From NCBI RefSeq assembly GCF_009901565.1, contig NZ_WXEW01000006.1, forward strand, positions 62,001-126,000: a stretch of DNA of 64,000 nt, given 5' to 3'. A program made the position numbers and the translations under genes. The first letter of the stretch is position 1, and each line of letters opens with the position of its first letter. The notes under the pieces were generated by a model. That model had not been told where the DNA came from and ran no database searches. It saw only the letters and a list, made by a program, of their open reading frames with translations. Shown here piece after piece: positions 54,340 to 63,486 of the stretch. The stretch is from Herbidospora solisilvae (GTDB lineage Bacteria; Actinomycetota; Actinomycetes; Streptosporangiales; Streptosporangiaceae).

Positions 54340-55686
54340 GTGCTGACGGTCGACGAACTACGGGCAGAGGTGCAGGCGGGCCGGATCGACACCGTCCTGC
54401 TCGCCGTGACGGACATGCAGGGCCGGCTCCAGGGCAAACGCCTGTCGGCGCGGCACTTCCTCGACGAGGTCCTCCACCACGCCGCCGAGGGCTGCAACTA
54501 CCTGCTGGCCGTCGACGTGGAGATGAACACGGTCGGCGGATACGCGATGTCGTCGTGGGAGCACGGCTACGGCGACTTCGTCATGAAGCCCGACCTGGCC
54601 ACGCTGAGACGGGTCCCGTGGCAGGAGGGCACCGCCCTGCTGCTGGCCGACCTGGTCTGGGAGGACGGCTCCGACGTCGTCCCGAGCCCGCGGCAGATCC
54701 TGAAGCGGCAGACCGCCCGGCTGGCCGAACGCGGCTGGACCGCCTTCGTCGGCACCGAACTGGAGTTCTGCGTCTACCGCACCAGCTATGAGGACGCCTG
54801 GCGGTCCGGCTACCGCGACCTCGTCCCCGGCAACCTCTACAACGTCGACTACTCCCTGCTCGGCACGGCCCGGGTGGAACCGCTGCTGCGCCGCATCCGT
54901 CTCAGCATGGAGGGCGCCGGCCTGTACGTGGAGTCGGCCAAGGGCGAATGCAACCTTGGTCAACATGAGATCGCTTTCAAGTACGCCGACGCCCTCACCA
55001 CCTGCGACAACCACTCCGTCTACAAGAACGGGGCCAAGGAGATCGCGGCCGAGGAGGGCATGTCCCTCACGTTCATGGCCAAGCCGAACCAGCGCGAGGG
55101 CAACTCCTGCCACGTCCACATCTCGCTGAGAGACGCCGACGGCACGCCGGTGATGGCCGGCGACGGCCCCCACGGCCTGTCGAAGACCGGCGAGCACTTC
55201 ATCGCCGGCCAGCTCAGGGCGATGCGCGAGTTCACCCTCCTGTACGCCCCCAACATCAACTCCTACAAGCGCTTCGTGGCCGGCTCCTTCGCCCCCACGG
55301 CCGTCAAGTGGGGCGTGGACAACCGGACCTGCTCGCTGCGCCTGGTCGGCCACGGCGGCTCGCTCCGCATCGAGAACCGGGTGCCCGGCGGCGACGTCAA
55401 CCCCTACCTGGCCGTCTCGGCCCTCATCGCGGCGGGCCTGGCGGGCATCGACGACGAACTCCCGCTGGAGGAGGCCTTCACCGGCAACGCGTACGCCTCG
55501 GGCGCCGACACGGTCCCCTCGACGCTGCGTGACGCGTTGGCGGTGTTCGAGGGCTCTACGCTCGCCAGGGACGCCTTCGGCGACGAGGTCGTCGACCACT
55601 ACGCGAACAACGCCCGGGTCGAGCTGGCCGCCTTCGACGCGGCGGTCACCGACTGGGAGCTCTATCGGGGGTTCGAACGGCTGTGA
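54340..55686 (+). CDS. Glutamine synthetase-like gamma-glutamyl(poly)amine synthetase
   Basis: A 448-aa GlnA-fold ATP-dependent ligase. The GTG at 54340 has AAGGTGAGG 6 nt upstream and gives MLTVDELRAEVQAGRIDTVLLAVTDMQGRLQGKR, as in GlnA3/PuuA-type enzymes. Metal and glutamate motifs: GTELEFCVY, ESAKGECNLGQHEI, SCHVHISL, and RIENRVPGGDVNPYLA. Such enzymes attach glutamate to putrescine, spermidine or other amines to begin their breakdown. Assignment to amines instead of true glutamine synthesis rests on the neighbouring aldehyde dehydrogenase and PuuD-like hydrolase. First gene of a four-gene operon. Confidence 0.87.
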   Translation: MLTVDELRAEVQAGRIDTVLLAVTDMQGRLQGKRLSARHFLDEVLHHAAEGCNYLLAVDVEMNTVGGYAMSSWEHGYGDFVMKPDLATLRRVPWQEGTALLLADLVWEDGSDVVPSPRQILKRQTARLAERGWTAFVGTELEFCVYRTSYEDAWRSGYRDLVPGNLYNVDYSLLGTARVEPLLRRIRLSMEGAGLYVESAKGECNLGQHEIAFKYADALTTCDNHSVYKNGAKEIAAEEGMSLTFMAKPNQREGNSCHVHISLRDADGTPVMAGDGPHGLSKTGEHFIAGQLRAMREFTLLYAPNINSYKRFVAGSFAPTAVKWGVDNRTCSLRLVGHGGSLRIENRVPGGDVNPYLAVSALIAAGLAGIDDELPLEEAFTGNAYASGADTVPSTLRDALAVFEGSTLARDAFGDEVVDHYANNARVELAAFDAAVTDWELYRGFERL

Positions 55687-57020
55687 AGATCATCAATCCG
55701 GCCACGGAGCAGGTCCTGGCCGACGTGGAGCTGGCCGACCCCGCCGAAGTAGACCGAGTGGTCGAGCGGGCGCGAAGGGCGTACCGGACCTGGAAAGAGG
55801 TCGCGCCCGGCGAGCGGGCCCGCCTGCTGCGCGCCTTCGCCACGCTGGTCGAGGAGCACGCCGAGGAGCTCGCGCGGCTGGAGATCGCCAACGCCGGGCA
55901 CACCGTGGGCAACGCCCGCTGGGAGGCCGGCAACGTCCGTGACGTGCTGAACTTCTACGCCGGGGCGCCCGAGCGCAACCACGGCAAGCAGATCCCGGTG
56001 CCGGGCGGCGTCGACCTCACCTTCCAGGAGCCGCTGGGCGTGGTCGGGGTCATCGTGCCGTGGAACTTCCCCATGGTGATCATGATGTGGGGCGCCGCCC
56101 CGGCGCTCGCGGCGGGCAACACCGTCGTCGTGAAGCCCGCCGAGTGGACCCCGCTGACCGCGTCGCGGCTGGCCGAGCTGGCTCTCGCGGCCGGTCTCCC
56201 CGAGGGGGTGCTCCAGGTCGTGCCCGGGGCGGGAGAGGTCGCGGGCGCCCGCCTGGTCGAGCACCCCGACGTCGCCAAGATCGTGTTCACCGGCTCGACC
56301 GAGGTCGGCAAGCTGATCGCCGAGCGGGCGGCGCGGCAGGTCAAACGGGTGACGCTGGAGCTGGGCGGCAAGTCCGCCAACATCGTGTTCGCCGATTCCG
56401 ACCTGGAGAAGGCCGCCGCGTCGGCCCCGATGGCCGTCTTCGACAACAGCGGCCAGGACTGCTGCGCCCGATCGCGCATCCTGGTGGAGCGTTCCGTCCA
56501 CGACGAGTTCCTCGCCCGGCTCACCGAGGCCGTGAAGGCGATCAGGACGGGCGACCCCACGGCTGAGGACACCCAGATGGGCCCGCTGGTCAGCGCCGAA
56601 CACCTCGCCCGGGTGCGCTCCTACGTGTCGGACCCCTACTTCCAGGGCAGTTGCCCCGAAGGCCCCGGCTACTGGTTCCCGCCGACGATCCTCACCGGCG
56701 ACGACGACCCGGCCTACCGCGACGAGGTCTTCGGCCCGGTCGTGTCGGTGGTCCCGTTCGACGACGAGCACGACGCCGTCGCCAGGGCCAACGACACGCC
56801 CTACGGCCTGTCGGGCTCCATCTGGACCCGCGACGTCGGCCGGGCGTTCCGGGTCGCGCGCGCCGTCGAGGCGGGGAACCTCAGCGTCAACTCCCACTCG
56901 TCGGTGCGCTACTGGACGCCCTTCGGCGGCTTCAAGCAGTCGGGCCTGGGCCGTGAACTCGGCCCCGACGCGCTGGCCGCCTTCACCGAGACCAAGAACG
57001 TCTTCATCGCAACGGATTAG
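55683..57020 (+). CDS. Aldehyde dehydrogenase (PuuC-like)
   Basis: A 445-aa NAD(P)-dependent aldehyde dehydrogenase, coupled to the synthetase by a GTGA overlap. VIVPWNFPMVIMMWGAAPAL and VVVKPAEWTPLTA bind the cofactor. FTGSTEVGK follows, with catalytic Glu226 in ELGGKS and nucleophile Cys260 in NSGQDC. It is some 30-40 residues shorter at the N-terminus than most homologues. In the gamma-glutamyl pathway it would oxidise gamma-glutamyl-aminobutyraldehyde to the acid. Confidence 0.9.
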   Translation: MKIINPATEQVLADVELADPAEVDRVVERARRAYRTWKEVAPGERARLLRAFATLVEEHAEELARLEIANAGHTVGNARWEAGNVRDVLNFYAGAPERNHGKQIPVPGGVDLTFQEPLGVVGVIVPWNFPMVIMMWGAAPALAAGNTVVVKPAEWTPLTASRLAELALAAGLPEGVLQVVPGAGEVAGARLVEHPDVAKIVFTGSTEVGKLIAERAARQVKRVTLELGGKSANIVFADSDLEKAAASAPMAVFDNSGQDCCARSRILVERSVHDEFLARLTEAVKAIRTGDPTAEDTQMGPLVSAEHLARVRSYVSDPYFQGSCPEGPGYWFPPTILTGDDDPAYRDEVFGPVVSVVPFDDEHDAVARANDTPYGLSGSIWTRDVGRAFRVARAVEAGNLSVNSHSSVRYWTPFGGFKQSGLGRELGPDALAAFTETKNVFIATD

Positions 57021-57027
57021 GAACCAC

Positions 57028-57792
57028 ATGCAACGCTTGCAGGACCGGGTCGCCGTCATCACCGGCGCCGCCGGGGGAATCGGGCTGGCGACCGCGCGCC
57101 GGTTCGCCGAAGAGGGCGCCAAACTCGTCCTCGCCGACCTCGACGAGGAGGCGGGCCGCAGCGCCGCCGAGGAGGTCGGCGGCCTGTTCGTCAGGGCCGA
57201 CGTGTCGCAGGAAGACGACGTGGTCCGGATGTTCGCCACGGCGTTCGACGAGTTCGGCAGCGTCGACATCGCGTTCAACAACGCCGGGATCTCCCCCGCC
57301 GACGACGACTCGATCCTGACCACCGGCATGGACGCCTGGCGGCGCGTGCAGGAGGTCAACCTGACCAGCGTCTACCTGTGCTGCAAGCACGCGATCCCCT
57401 ACATGCAGAGGCAGGGCAAGGGGTCGATCATCAACACCGCCTCGTTCGTGGCGGTCATGGGGTCGGCGACCTCGCAGATCTCCTACACCGCGTCCAAGGG
57501 CGGGGTGCTGGCGATGACCCGGGAGCTGGGTGTGCAGTTCGCGCGCGAGGGCATCCGGGTCAACGCGTTGTGCCCCGGCCCGGTCGACACGCCGCTGCTG
57601 CGCGAGTTGTTCGCCAAGGACCCCGAGCGGGCGCAGCGCCGCCTGGTGCACGTGCCGCTCGGCCGGTTCGCGCGGGCCGAGGAGATCGCCGCCGCCGTGG
57701 CGTTCCTGGCCTCCGACGACGCGTCGTTCGTCACCGCCGCCGAGTTCCTCGTCGACGGCGGCATCTCCGGGGCGTACGTGACGCCCCTGTGA
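57028..57792 (+). CDS. Short-chain dehydrogenase/reductase in the amine operon
   Basis: A 254-aa classical SDR: MQRLQDRVAVITGAAGGIGLA (cofactor motif), FNNAGIS, catalytic Ser and YxxxK in NTASFVAVMGSATSQISYTASKGG, and the C-terminal FLVDGGISGAY. It may oxidise an amino-alcohol or hydroxy intermediate. Its presence where PuuB-type amine oxidase would be expected is unusual. ATG 7 bp after the aldehyde dehydrogenase stop. Confidence 0.88.
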   Translation: MQRLQDRVAVITGAAGGIGLATARRFAEEGAKLVLADLDEEAGRSAAEEVGGLFVRADVSQEDDVVRMFATAFDEFGSVDIAFNNAGISPADDDSILTTGMDAWRRVQEVNLTSVYLCCKHAIPYMQRQGKGSIINTASFVAVMGSATSQISYTASKGGVLAMTRELGVQFAREGIRVNALCPGPVDTPLLRELFAKDPERAQRRLVHVPLGRFARAEEIAAAVAFLASDDASFVTAAEFLVDGGISGAYVTPL

Positions 57793-58490
57793 GGCCCGTG
57801 ATCGGTATCACGTGTTACGCCGAACCCGCGCGTTTCACGGTCTGGGACACCCCCGCGGCCCTGCTGCCGTGGGACTACGTCAGGCACGTCGAACGGGCCG
57901 GCGGGCAGCCGGTGATCCTGCCGCCCGCCGGCGACCCGGGCGAGCTCGTCGACCGTCTCGACGGCCTGATCCTGGCCGGGGGCGGCGACATCGACCCCGG
58001 CCGTTACGGCGGCGTGCGGCACCCGAAGACGGGACACGTCAGGGACTTCCGCGACGACGCGGAGTTCTCCCTCGTCAAGGCCGCGCTCCAGGCCCGGATT
58101 CCGCTGCTGGGCATCTGCCGGGGCCTCCAGGTGCTCAACGTGGCGCTGGGCGGCACGCTGGTCCAGCACCTGCCCGACGTGTGCGGCACCGACCGCCACT
58201 CCCCCGCGCCGGGGGTCTACGGCCGGGTCCCGGTACGTCTGGGAGAGCCGCTGCGACGGCTCTACGGCACCGCGGAGATCACGCCCGCCCACTACCACCA
58301 CCAGGCCGTCGACCGCCTGGCGCCGGGCCTGGAACCGATCGCCCGCGCCGACGACGGCACGATCGAGGCCGTCAGGCTCGACGACACCGTGTGGGCGGTG
58401 CAGTGGCATCCGGAGGCCGACGAGGAGGCGCCGGTGTTCGGGTCCTTCGTCACCCGCGCCGGGTTTCGTCCGGCCATACGGGGCAGATAG
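57789..58490 (+). CDS. puuD: Gamma-glutamyl-gamma-aminobutyrate hydrolase (PuuD-like)
   Basis: A 233-aa class I glutamine amidotransferase-like (peptidase C26) hydrolase. GTG start overlaps the SDR stop by 4 nt. Markers: IGITCYAEPARF, LILAGGGDIDPGRYGG, nucleophile Cys110 in LLGICRGLQVLN, and catalytic His/Glu in WAVQWHPEADEE. It releases glutamate from gamma-glutamyl-GABA or a related adduct, the last step after the synthetase and dehydrogenase encoded just upstream. The downstream gcvT transcript is separated by a riboswitch. Confidence 0.9.
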   Translation: MRPVIGITCYAEPARFTVWDTPAALLPWDYVRHVERAGGQPVILPPAGDPGELVDRLDGLILAGGGDIDPGRYGGVRHPKTGHVRDFRDDAEFSLVKAALQARIPLLGICRGLQVLNVALGGTLVQHLPDVCGTDRHSPAPGVYGRVPVRLGEPLRRLYGTAEITPAHYHHQAVDRLAPGLEPIARADDGTIEAVRLDDTVWAVQWHPEADEEAPVFGSFVTRAGFRPAIRGR

Positions 58491-58515
58491 GCTGACCGCA
58501 CACCATTGATCCCGC

Positions 58516-58698
58516 GCGGGAGAGCGCCCTGGCAGCCGGCCAGGGACCCTGAAGGAGCAAGCCCTCCCCGCGAACCTCTCAAGGCAAAGGACCGTGCGGG
58601 CGAGGTGTCCTCTGGAAAGCAGGCCGGTGGCCTCGCCGAAGGTGAAAGTCCGGCAAAACTCGGGCGAAGCTCTCAGGCACCCATGACAGAGGGGGAGG
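58516..58698 (+). promoter_or_regulatory. Tandem glycine riboswitch
   Basis: Two adjacent glycine aptamers precede gcvT. Aptamer 1 (about 58516-58605) shows GCGGGAGAGCGCCC, CTGAAGGAGCAA and CTCTCAAGGCAAAGGACC. Aptamer 2 (about 58606-58698) shows GTGTCCTCTGGAAAGCAG, GCCGAAGGTGAAAGTCCGG, GCTCTCAGGCACCCATGACA and GAGGGGGAGG. Glycine binding normally turns on the downstream glycine-cleavage genes. The expression platform should be in the 34 nt between 58699 and the gcvT start, where AGGTGCG is the ribosome site. Confidence 0.93.
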
Positions 58699-58732
58699 AT
58701 GCTGACATCCGACCTTATTCGAGGTGCGCTTC

Positions 58733-59803
58733 ATGTCCCGACCGACCCCGCTGCACGAGGTGCACAAGAGCCTCGGCGCGACCCTGACCGACTTCGCCGG
58801 TTGGCTGATGCCGCTGCGCTACGGAAGTGAGTCGGCCGAGCACACCGCCGTCCGCACCGCCGCGGGGCTGTTCGACCTGTCCCACATGGGCGAGATCCAC
58901 GTGACCGGGGCGGGCGCGGCCGACGCCCTCGACTACGCGCTGGTCGGCAACCTGGGCGCCCTGGAGCCGGGCCGGGCCCGCTACACGATGATGTGCGAGG
59001 CCGACGGCGGCATCGTCGACGACCTGATCGTCTACCGGCTCGCGCCGGAGGAGTTCATGGTCTGCGCCAACGCCTCCAACTACCTTCGGGTCGCCCGGGA
59101 GCTCACCGACCGCGCGAAGGCCTTCGACGCCGTGGTCGACGACCGCTCCGACGCCTACGCGCTGCTGGCCGTCCAGGGCCCGCGCTCCCAGGAGATCGTC
59201 GCCAAGCTCACCGACGCCGACCTGGCCAACCTCAAGTACTACACCGGCCTCCCGGGCACGGTCGCGGGCGTCGACGCCCTGATCGCCCGCACCGGCTACA
59301 CCGGCGAAGACGGCTTCGAGCTGTTCGTCGCGGCCGACGACGCGGTGGAACTGTGGGGCGCGCTCATGGAGGCCGGGGCCGCCGAGGGCCTGGTGCCCGC
59401 CGGGCTGAGCGCCCGCGACACCCTGCGGCTCGAGGCCGGCATGCCGCTGTACGGCAACGAGCTCACCTCGGCCACCACGCCCATGGACGCCGGTCTGGGC
59501 AGAGTCGTGCGCTTCGACAAGCAGGGCGACTTCGTCGGCCGTGCCGCGCTCGACGGGGCCGAACCGGCGAAGCGCCTGGTCGGCCTGGTGATGAAGGGCC
59601 GCCGCGTGCCCCGCCACGGCTTCGCCGTCGTCGACGCCGACGGCGCCGTGGTCGGCGAGGTCACCAGCGGGGCCCCGTCGCCGTCGATCGGCCGTCCGAT
59701 CGCGATGGCCTATGTGACCGCCACCCCCGCCGCCGTGGACATCCGCGGCTCCCACGAACCGGTCGACGTCGTTGACCTGCCTTTCTACAGGAGGAAGAAG
59801 TGA
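58733..59803 (+). CDS. gcvT: Glycine cleavage T-protein (aminomethyltransferase)
   Basis: GcvT transfers the methylene group from the H-protein lipoyl arm to tetrahydrofolate, releasing ammonia. The ATG at 58733 has GAGGTG 6 nt upstream (the GTG inside that sequence is rejected), giving 356 aa. Motifs: [65 protein letters not shown] and [18 protein letters not shown]. Controlled by the upstream glycine riboswitch and coupled to gcvH by a GTGA overlap. Confidence 0.96.
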   Translation: MSRPTPLHEVHKSLGATLTDFAGWLMPLRYGSESAEHTAVRTAAGLFDLSHMGEIHVTGAGAADALDYALVGNLGALEPGRARYTMMCEADGGIVDDLIVYRLAPEEFMVCANASNYLRVARELTDRAKAFDAVVDDRSDAYALLAVQGPRSQEIVAKLTDADLANLKYYTGLPGTVAGVDALIARTGYTGEDGFELFVAADDAVELWGALMEAGAAEGLVPAGLSARDTLRLEAGMPLYGNELTSATTPMDAGLGRVVRFDKQGDFVGRAALDGAEPAKRLVGLVMKGRRVPRHGFAVVDADGAVVGEVTSGAPSPSIGRPIAMAYVTATPAAVDIRGSHEPVDVVDLPFYRRKK

Positions 59804-60189
59804 GCAGCATTCCCGACGAGCTCAGCTACACCAAGGAGCACGAGTGGGTGGCCGGGCTCGATGACGGTCTGACCGTCACGGTGGGAATCACCGCCTACGC
59901 GTCCGAGCAGCTCGGCGACGTCGTGTACGTCCAGCCGCCGGAGGTCGGGTCGAACATCGAGCTGGGCGACGCGGTGGGCGAGGTCGAGTCGACCAAGTCG
60001 GTCAGCGACATCTACGCCCCGGTGAGCGGCGAGGTCACCGCGGTCAACTCGACGGTCGTCGACGACCCCTCGCTGGTCAACAGCGACCCCTACGGCGACG
60101 GCTGGTTGTTCCAGGTGCGCATCACCGGCACCCCCGACGACCTGCTCACCGCCGAGGAGTACACCGCCCTGATCTCCGGCGACAGCTGA
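59800..60189 (+). CDS. gcvH: Glycine cleavage H-protein
   Basis: A 129-aa lipoyl carrier protein that shuttles the aminomethyl group between P-, T- and L-proteins. GTG start with a strong AGGAGG site. Lipoylated lysine is K66 in [20 protein letters not shown]. Conserved YTKEHEWV near the N-terminus. No gcvP follows, so the decarboxylase is encoded elsewhere. Confidence 0.96.
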   Translation: MSSIPDELSYTKEHEWVAGLDDGLTVTVGITAYASEQLGDVVYVQPPEVGSNIELGDAVGEVESTKSVSDIYAPVSGEVTAVNSTVVDDPSLVNSDPYGDGWLFQVRITGTPDDLLTAEEYTALISGDS

Positions 60190-60199
60190 TCGTCCGCCC

Positions 60200-61576
60200 A
60201 TGGCGATCAGCGTCTTCGACCTGTTCAAGGTGGGCATCGGGCCGTCCAGTTCACACACGGGCGGCCCGATGGCGGCCGCGCACAAGTTCGCGCGCGGCCT
60301 GCTGCACGACGGTCTCCTGGAGAAGACCGTGCGGGTGCAGGTCATCCTCTACGGCTCCCTCGGTCTGACCGGCAAGGGCCACGGCAGCGACAAGGCCGTG
60401 CTGCTGGGTCTGTCCGGCGAGAAGCCCGAGCTCGTCGACGTCGACGCGGTCGACGGCAAGCTGGCCGCGATGCGCGCGGCCGGCACGGTGTCGCTGATGG
60501 GGCAGCGTTCGGTCCCGTTCACGGTCGGCGACGACCTGGTGTTCGAGCGGAAGGTCTCGTTGCCCCACCACCCCAACGGCATGCGGTTCACGGCGTGGGG
60601 CGACAGCGGCGACGTGCTGCGGGAGAAGGTCTACTACTCGGTCGGCGGCGGGTTCGTCGTCGACGAGAACGCCACCGGCGCCGACCGCATCAAGCCCGAC
60701 GACACCCCGCTCCCCCATCCGTTCACCACGGCCGGTGAGCTGCTGGCGCAGTGCGCCGAGACGGGTCTGTCGATCTCGGGGCTGATGATGGCCAACGAGC
60801 GGGCCTTCGGCCGTACCGAGGAGCAGATCAAGTCGCAGCTGCTGCACCTGTGGCGGGTCATGGACGAGTGCGTGCGGCGCGGGTCGTCGCGTGAGGGCGT
60901 GCTGCCGGGCGGGCTGAAGGTGAAGCGCCGGGCCCACCAGCTCCAGCGCCGCCTCCAGAGCGAACCGGCCGACGGCGACCCGCTCCAGGCGATGGACTGG
61001 GTGACACTGTTCGCGCTGGCCGTCAACGAGGAGAACGCGGCGGGCGGGCGCATCGTGACCGCGCCGACCAACGGCGCGGCCGGCATCGTCCCGGCGGTGT
61101 TGTCCTACTACACCCGGTTCATCCCGGGCGCGGACGACGACGCGGTGGTGCGGTTCCTGCTCACGGCGGGCGCGGTCGGCGTGCTCTTCAAGGAGAACGC
61201 CTCCATCTCGGGCGCGGAGGTCGGCTGCCAGGGCGAGGTCGGGTCGGCCTGCTCGATGGCGGCGGCCGGGCTGACCGAGGTGCTGGGCGGCACGCCGGAA
61301 CAGGTGGAGAACGCGGCCGAGATCGGCATCGAGCACAACCTGGGGCTGACCTGCGACCCGATCGGGGGGCTGGTGCAGATCCCGTGCATCGAGCGGAACG
61401 CGGTCGCGTCGGTGAAGGCCATCGCGGCGGCCCGGATCGCGCTGCGCGGCGACGGAAGGCACTTCGTGTCGCTCGACAAGGCCATCAAGACGATGCGCGA
61501 CACCGGGCGGGACATGCACGCCAAGTACAAGGAGACCAGCCGCGGCGGGCTCGCGGTGAACGTCATCGAGTGCTGA
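60200..61576 (+). CDS. sdaA: L-serine ammonia-lyase (iron-sulfur type)
   Basis: A 458-aa [4Fe-4S] L-serine dehydratase that makes pyruvate and ammonia. N-terminal beta domain [23 protein letters not shown]. The catalytic alpha domain has cluster cysteines in [16 protein letters not shown] and [19 protein letters not shown], with [15 protein letters not shown]. It is a single-chain (fused alpha-beta) form. Being downstream of gcvT-gcvH and the glycine riboswitch, it would remove serine formed from excess glycine. Confidence 0.95.
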   Translation: MAISVFDLFKVGIGPSSSHTGGPMAAAHKFARGLLHDGLLEKTVRVQVILYGSLGLTGKGHGSDKAVLLGLSGEKPELVDVDAVDGKLAAMRAAGTVSLMGQRSVPFTVGDDLVFERKVSLPHHPNGMRFTAWGDSGDVLREKVYYSVGGGFVVDENATGADRIKPDDTPLPHPFTTAGELLAQCAETGLSISGLMMANERAFGRTEEQIKSQLLHLWRVMDECVRRGSSREGVLPGGLKVKRRAHQLQRRLQSEPADGDPLQAMDWVTLFALAVNEENAAGGRIVTAPTNGAAGIVPAVLSYYTRFIPGADDDAVVRFLLTAGAVGVLFKENASISGAEVGCQGEVGSACSMAAAGLTEVLGGTPEQVENAAEIGIEHNLGLTCDPIGGLVQIPCIERNAVASVKAIAAARIALRGDGRHFVSLDKAIKTMRDTGRDMHAKYKETSRGGLAVNVIEC

Positions 61577-61630
61577 GAAAGTCGTGGGTGTTCCCGTTGG
61601 GACTGGCGGCGAAACCCCGACAGTGCTGAA

Positions 61631-61656
61631 ATGTCCACCGGAAAGGCGGTGGACAT
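61631..61656 (+). promoter_or_regulatory. Perfect hairpin at the start of the membrane protein gene
   Basis: ATGTCCACC and GGTGGACAT form a perfect 9-bp stem around GGAAAGGC. The stem begins on the annotated ATG and lies 54 bp after the sdaA stop. It may terminate the gcvT-gcvH-sdaA transcript, or hide the start codon. No T-run follows. Confidence 0.45.
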
Positions 61657-63052
61657 CATTTCCGCAGGCAAGTTCGTCCGGACGCACTGGCTCTTCCTCG
61701 CCCTGCTGATGTCGGGGATTGTGATCCGGGTCATCGCGAGCCTGGGTTACCGTCCCGCGTTGTGGTTCTGGGCCGACTCGTTCTCCTACCTGAGCTCGGC
61801 CCTGGACCTGCGCCCGCTGGAGTCGCGGCCCTCGGGGTATTCGCTGTTCCTCGCGCCGTTCCACTCGGTGGTCGCCCTCATCACGGTGCAGCACCTGCTC
61901 GGGCTGGGCATCGCCGTCTGCCTGTACGCCGTCCTGCGCAAACGCACCTTCCTGCCGGCCTGGGCCGCCGCCCTGGCGACGGCGCCGGTGCTGCTGGACG
62001 CCTACCAGCTCCAGCTCGAACACCTCGTGATGGCCGACCTGCTGTTCACGTTCCTCGTGGTGGCGGCGGTGACGCTGCTCCTGCTCAACCCGCGCAGCTG
62101 GGTCATGGTGATCGCCGCCTTCCTGCTGCTGGCGTTCTCGGCGACGACCCGCACACTCGGCCTGCCGCTGATCGGGGTGGCGGCGGTGTGGCTGCTGGTC
62201 GCGCGGGCGGGCTGGCGGCGGGTGGTGGCCGGGGCGGGCGCGGCGGGGGTCGCGGTGGCCGGATACGCCTTCTGGTACAACGCCGCCTACGGCAGTTTCG
62301 GCCTGGGCAGCAGCAGCGTGTGGTTGTGGTCGCGGACGATGACCTTCGCCGACTGCGGCCGGATGAACCCGCCGGAGGACCTGAAGGTCCTGTGCCCCGA
62401 CATCGGCCCCCGGCTGGCCGCCCCCGCCTACATCTGGGATCCCCAGTCGCCGATCATGAAGACCGGCAAGCAGCGTGACGAGATGGCCTCGGAGTTCTCG
62501 ATGCTGGCCCTGCGCAGCCAGCCGCTCGACTTCCTGATGACCGGCCTCGGCGACGCGATGTGGGCGTTCCGCTGGGAGCGGGTGGTCTATCCCTCCCCCG
62601 GCACCCAGAGCGCCTACGTGTTCCCCGAATACGTGAAACCGCTCACCGACAAGCTCGCCTCGGCCGGGCGGTCGGCCCCGCAACTGATGGTCGAATACCA
62701 GGGCAGCCGCGCCGACACCCAGGTGGCCGAGCCGTTCGCGTCGTGGACGCGCGCCTACCAGCAGCACGTCTACCTGCGCGGCCCCCTGCTCGCGGCGATC
62801 TTCGTCGGCACGTTCCTGGTGATGATCATCCGGTTCCGGGCGGCGACCCTGCTGCCGCTCGGGTTCGCGCTCACCCTCCTGCTGCTGCCCCCACTGGTCG
62901 CCGCCTTCGACCACCGGTACGTCGTCCCGGTCGTGCCGCTCGCCTGCCTGGCGGCGGCGTGCGCGGTGGGGTGGCGGTCACCCGCGGCGAACGTGCAGCG
63001 TGACCAGGACCGGAAAGAGCGTGTCCCGGCCCGCCGCGCCGCGCACGCGTGA
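61631..63052 (+). CDS. Polytopic membrane protein, possibly GT-C-type glycosyltransferase
   Basis: A 473-aa protein with nine or so predicted TM helices and an extracytoplasmic segment of about 130 residues. The first loop contains WFWADSFSYLSSALDL, with an acidic residue where GT-C glycosyltransferases have their catalytic Asp; that similarity is only suggestive. Start ATG lacks a clear ribosome site and falls in a hairpin, so the N-terminus is uncertain. Its last 75 nt overlap the convergent AmaP-like gene. Confidence 0.65.
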   Translation: MSTGKAVDIISAGKFVRTHWLFLALLMSGIVIRVIASLGYRPALWFWADSFSYLSSALDLRPLESRPSGYSLFLAPFHSVVALITVQHLLGLGIAVCLYAVLRKRTFLPAWAAALATAPVLLDAYQLQLEHLVMADLLFTFLVVAAVTLLLLNPRSWVMVIAAFLLLAFSATTRTLGLPLIGVAAVWLLVARAGWRRVVAGAGAAGVAVAGYAFWYNAAYGSFGLGSSSVWLWSRTMTFADCGRMNPPEDLKVLCPDIGPRLAAPAYIWDPQSPIMKTGKQRDEMASEFSMLALRSQPLDFLMTGLGDAMWAFRWERVVYPSPGTQSAYVFPEYVKPLTDKLASAGRSAPQLMVEYQGSRADTQVAEPFASWTRAYQQHVYLRGPLLAAIFVGTFLVMIIRFRAATLLPLGFALTLLLLPPLVAAFDHRYVVPVVPLACLAAACAVGWRSPAANVQRDQDRKERVPARRAAHA

Positions 63053-63475
63053 CACCCCCTCGGTGTCGATCCGGGAGACCACCTCGTCGAGGGGGGCGCC
63101 GGGGAGGCAGCGTACCGAGATCCGGAGCTTCTCCTCGCCCACGGCCCGGACAGTGATCTTGTCGACCCCGGGCAGGTCCTTGAGCACCATGGCCAGCGTC
63201 GCGGTGCCGTAGCCGTGCCGCACCCCGTCCTTGCCCAGCCCGAGCGAGCACACCAGCCAGCGGGCGGCGACGAACACCAGCAGCACGACCAGCGCGGCGG
63301 CGACCGACCGGGCCCACGGGTGCGCGGTGAACGCGGCCAGTTCCCCGATCTTGTAGTCGCCCCGCGCGTCGGACGCGAACAGGACGTAGTTCCCGCCGGT
63401 CACCAGCACGACGCCGACGGCCGCCAGCCCGAGACGGTCGCCGTAGGGGGTGCGCATCTTCTCCGGCACCTGCAT
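62978..63475 (-). CDS. AmaP-like two-TM membrane protein
   Basis: A 165-aa protein from the ATG at 63475 (AGGAG 7 nt upstream; an alternative ATG at 63490 overlaps the previous stop by 4 nt). Two TM helices (LGLAAVGVVLVTGGNYVLF and SVAAALVVLLVFVAARWLV) precede a soluble domain, VRHGYGTATLAMVLKDLPGVDKITVRAVGEEKLRISVRC. This resembles actinobacterial proteins next to Asp23/Gls24 alkaline-shock genes, where AmaP anchors Asp23 to the membrane. The role is inferred. Confidence 0.6.
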   Translation of the reverse strand: MQVPEKMRTPYGDRLGLAAVGVVLVTGGNYVLFASDARGDYKIGELAAFTAHPWARSVAAALVVLLVFVAARWLVCSLGLGKDGVRHGYGTATLAMVLKDLPGVDKITVRAVGEEKLRISVRCLPGAPLDEVVSRIDTEGVSRVRGAAGRDTLFPVLVTLHVRRG

Positions 63476-63486
63476 TCCGACACTCC

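Noticed and set aside
58506-58787. Rightward 93-codon frame across the riboswitch
   Set aside because: The DNA matches a structured tandem glycine riboswitch, so the frame is coincidental.
60251-62914. Leftward open frame of 887 codons opposite sdaA and the membrane protein
   Set aside because: Low-complexity shadow composition. SdaA on the other strand has intact iron-sulfur motifs.
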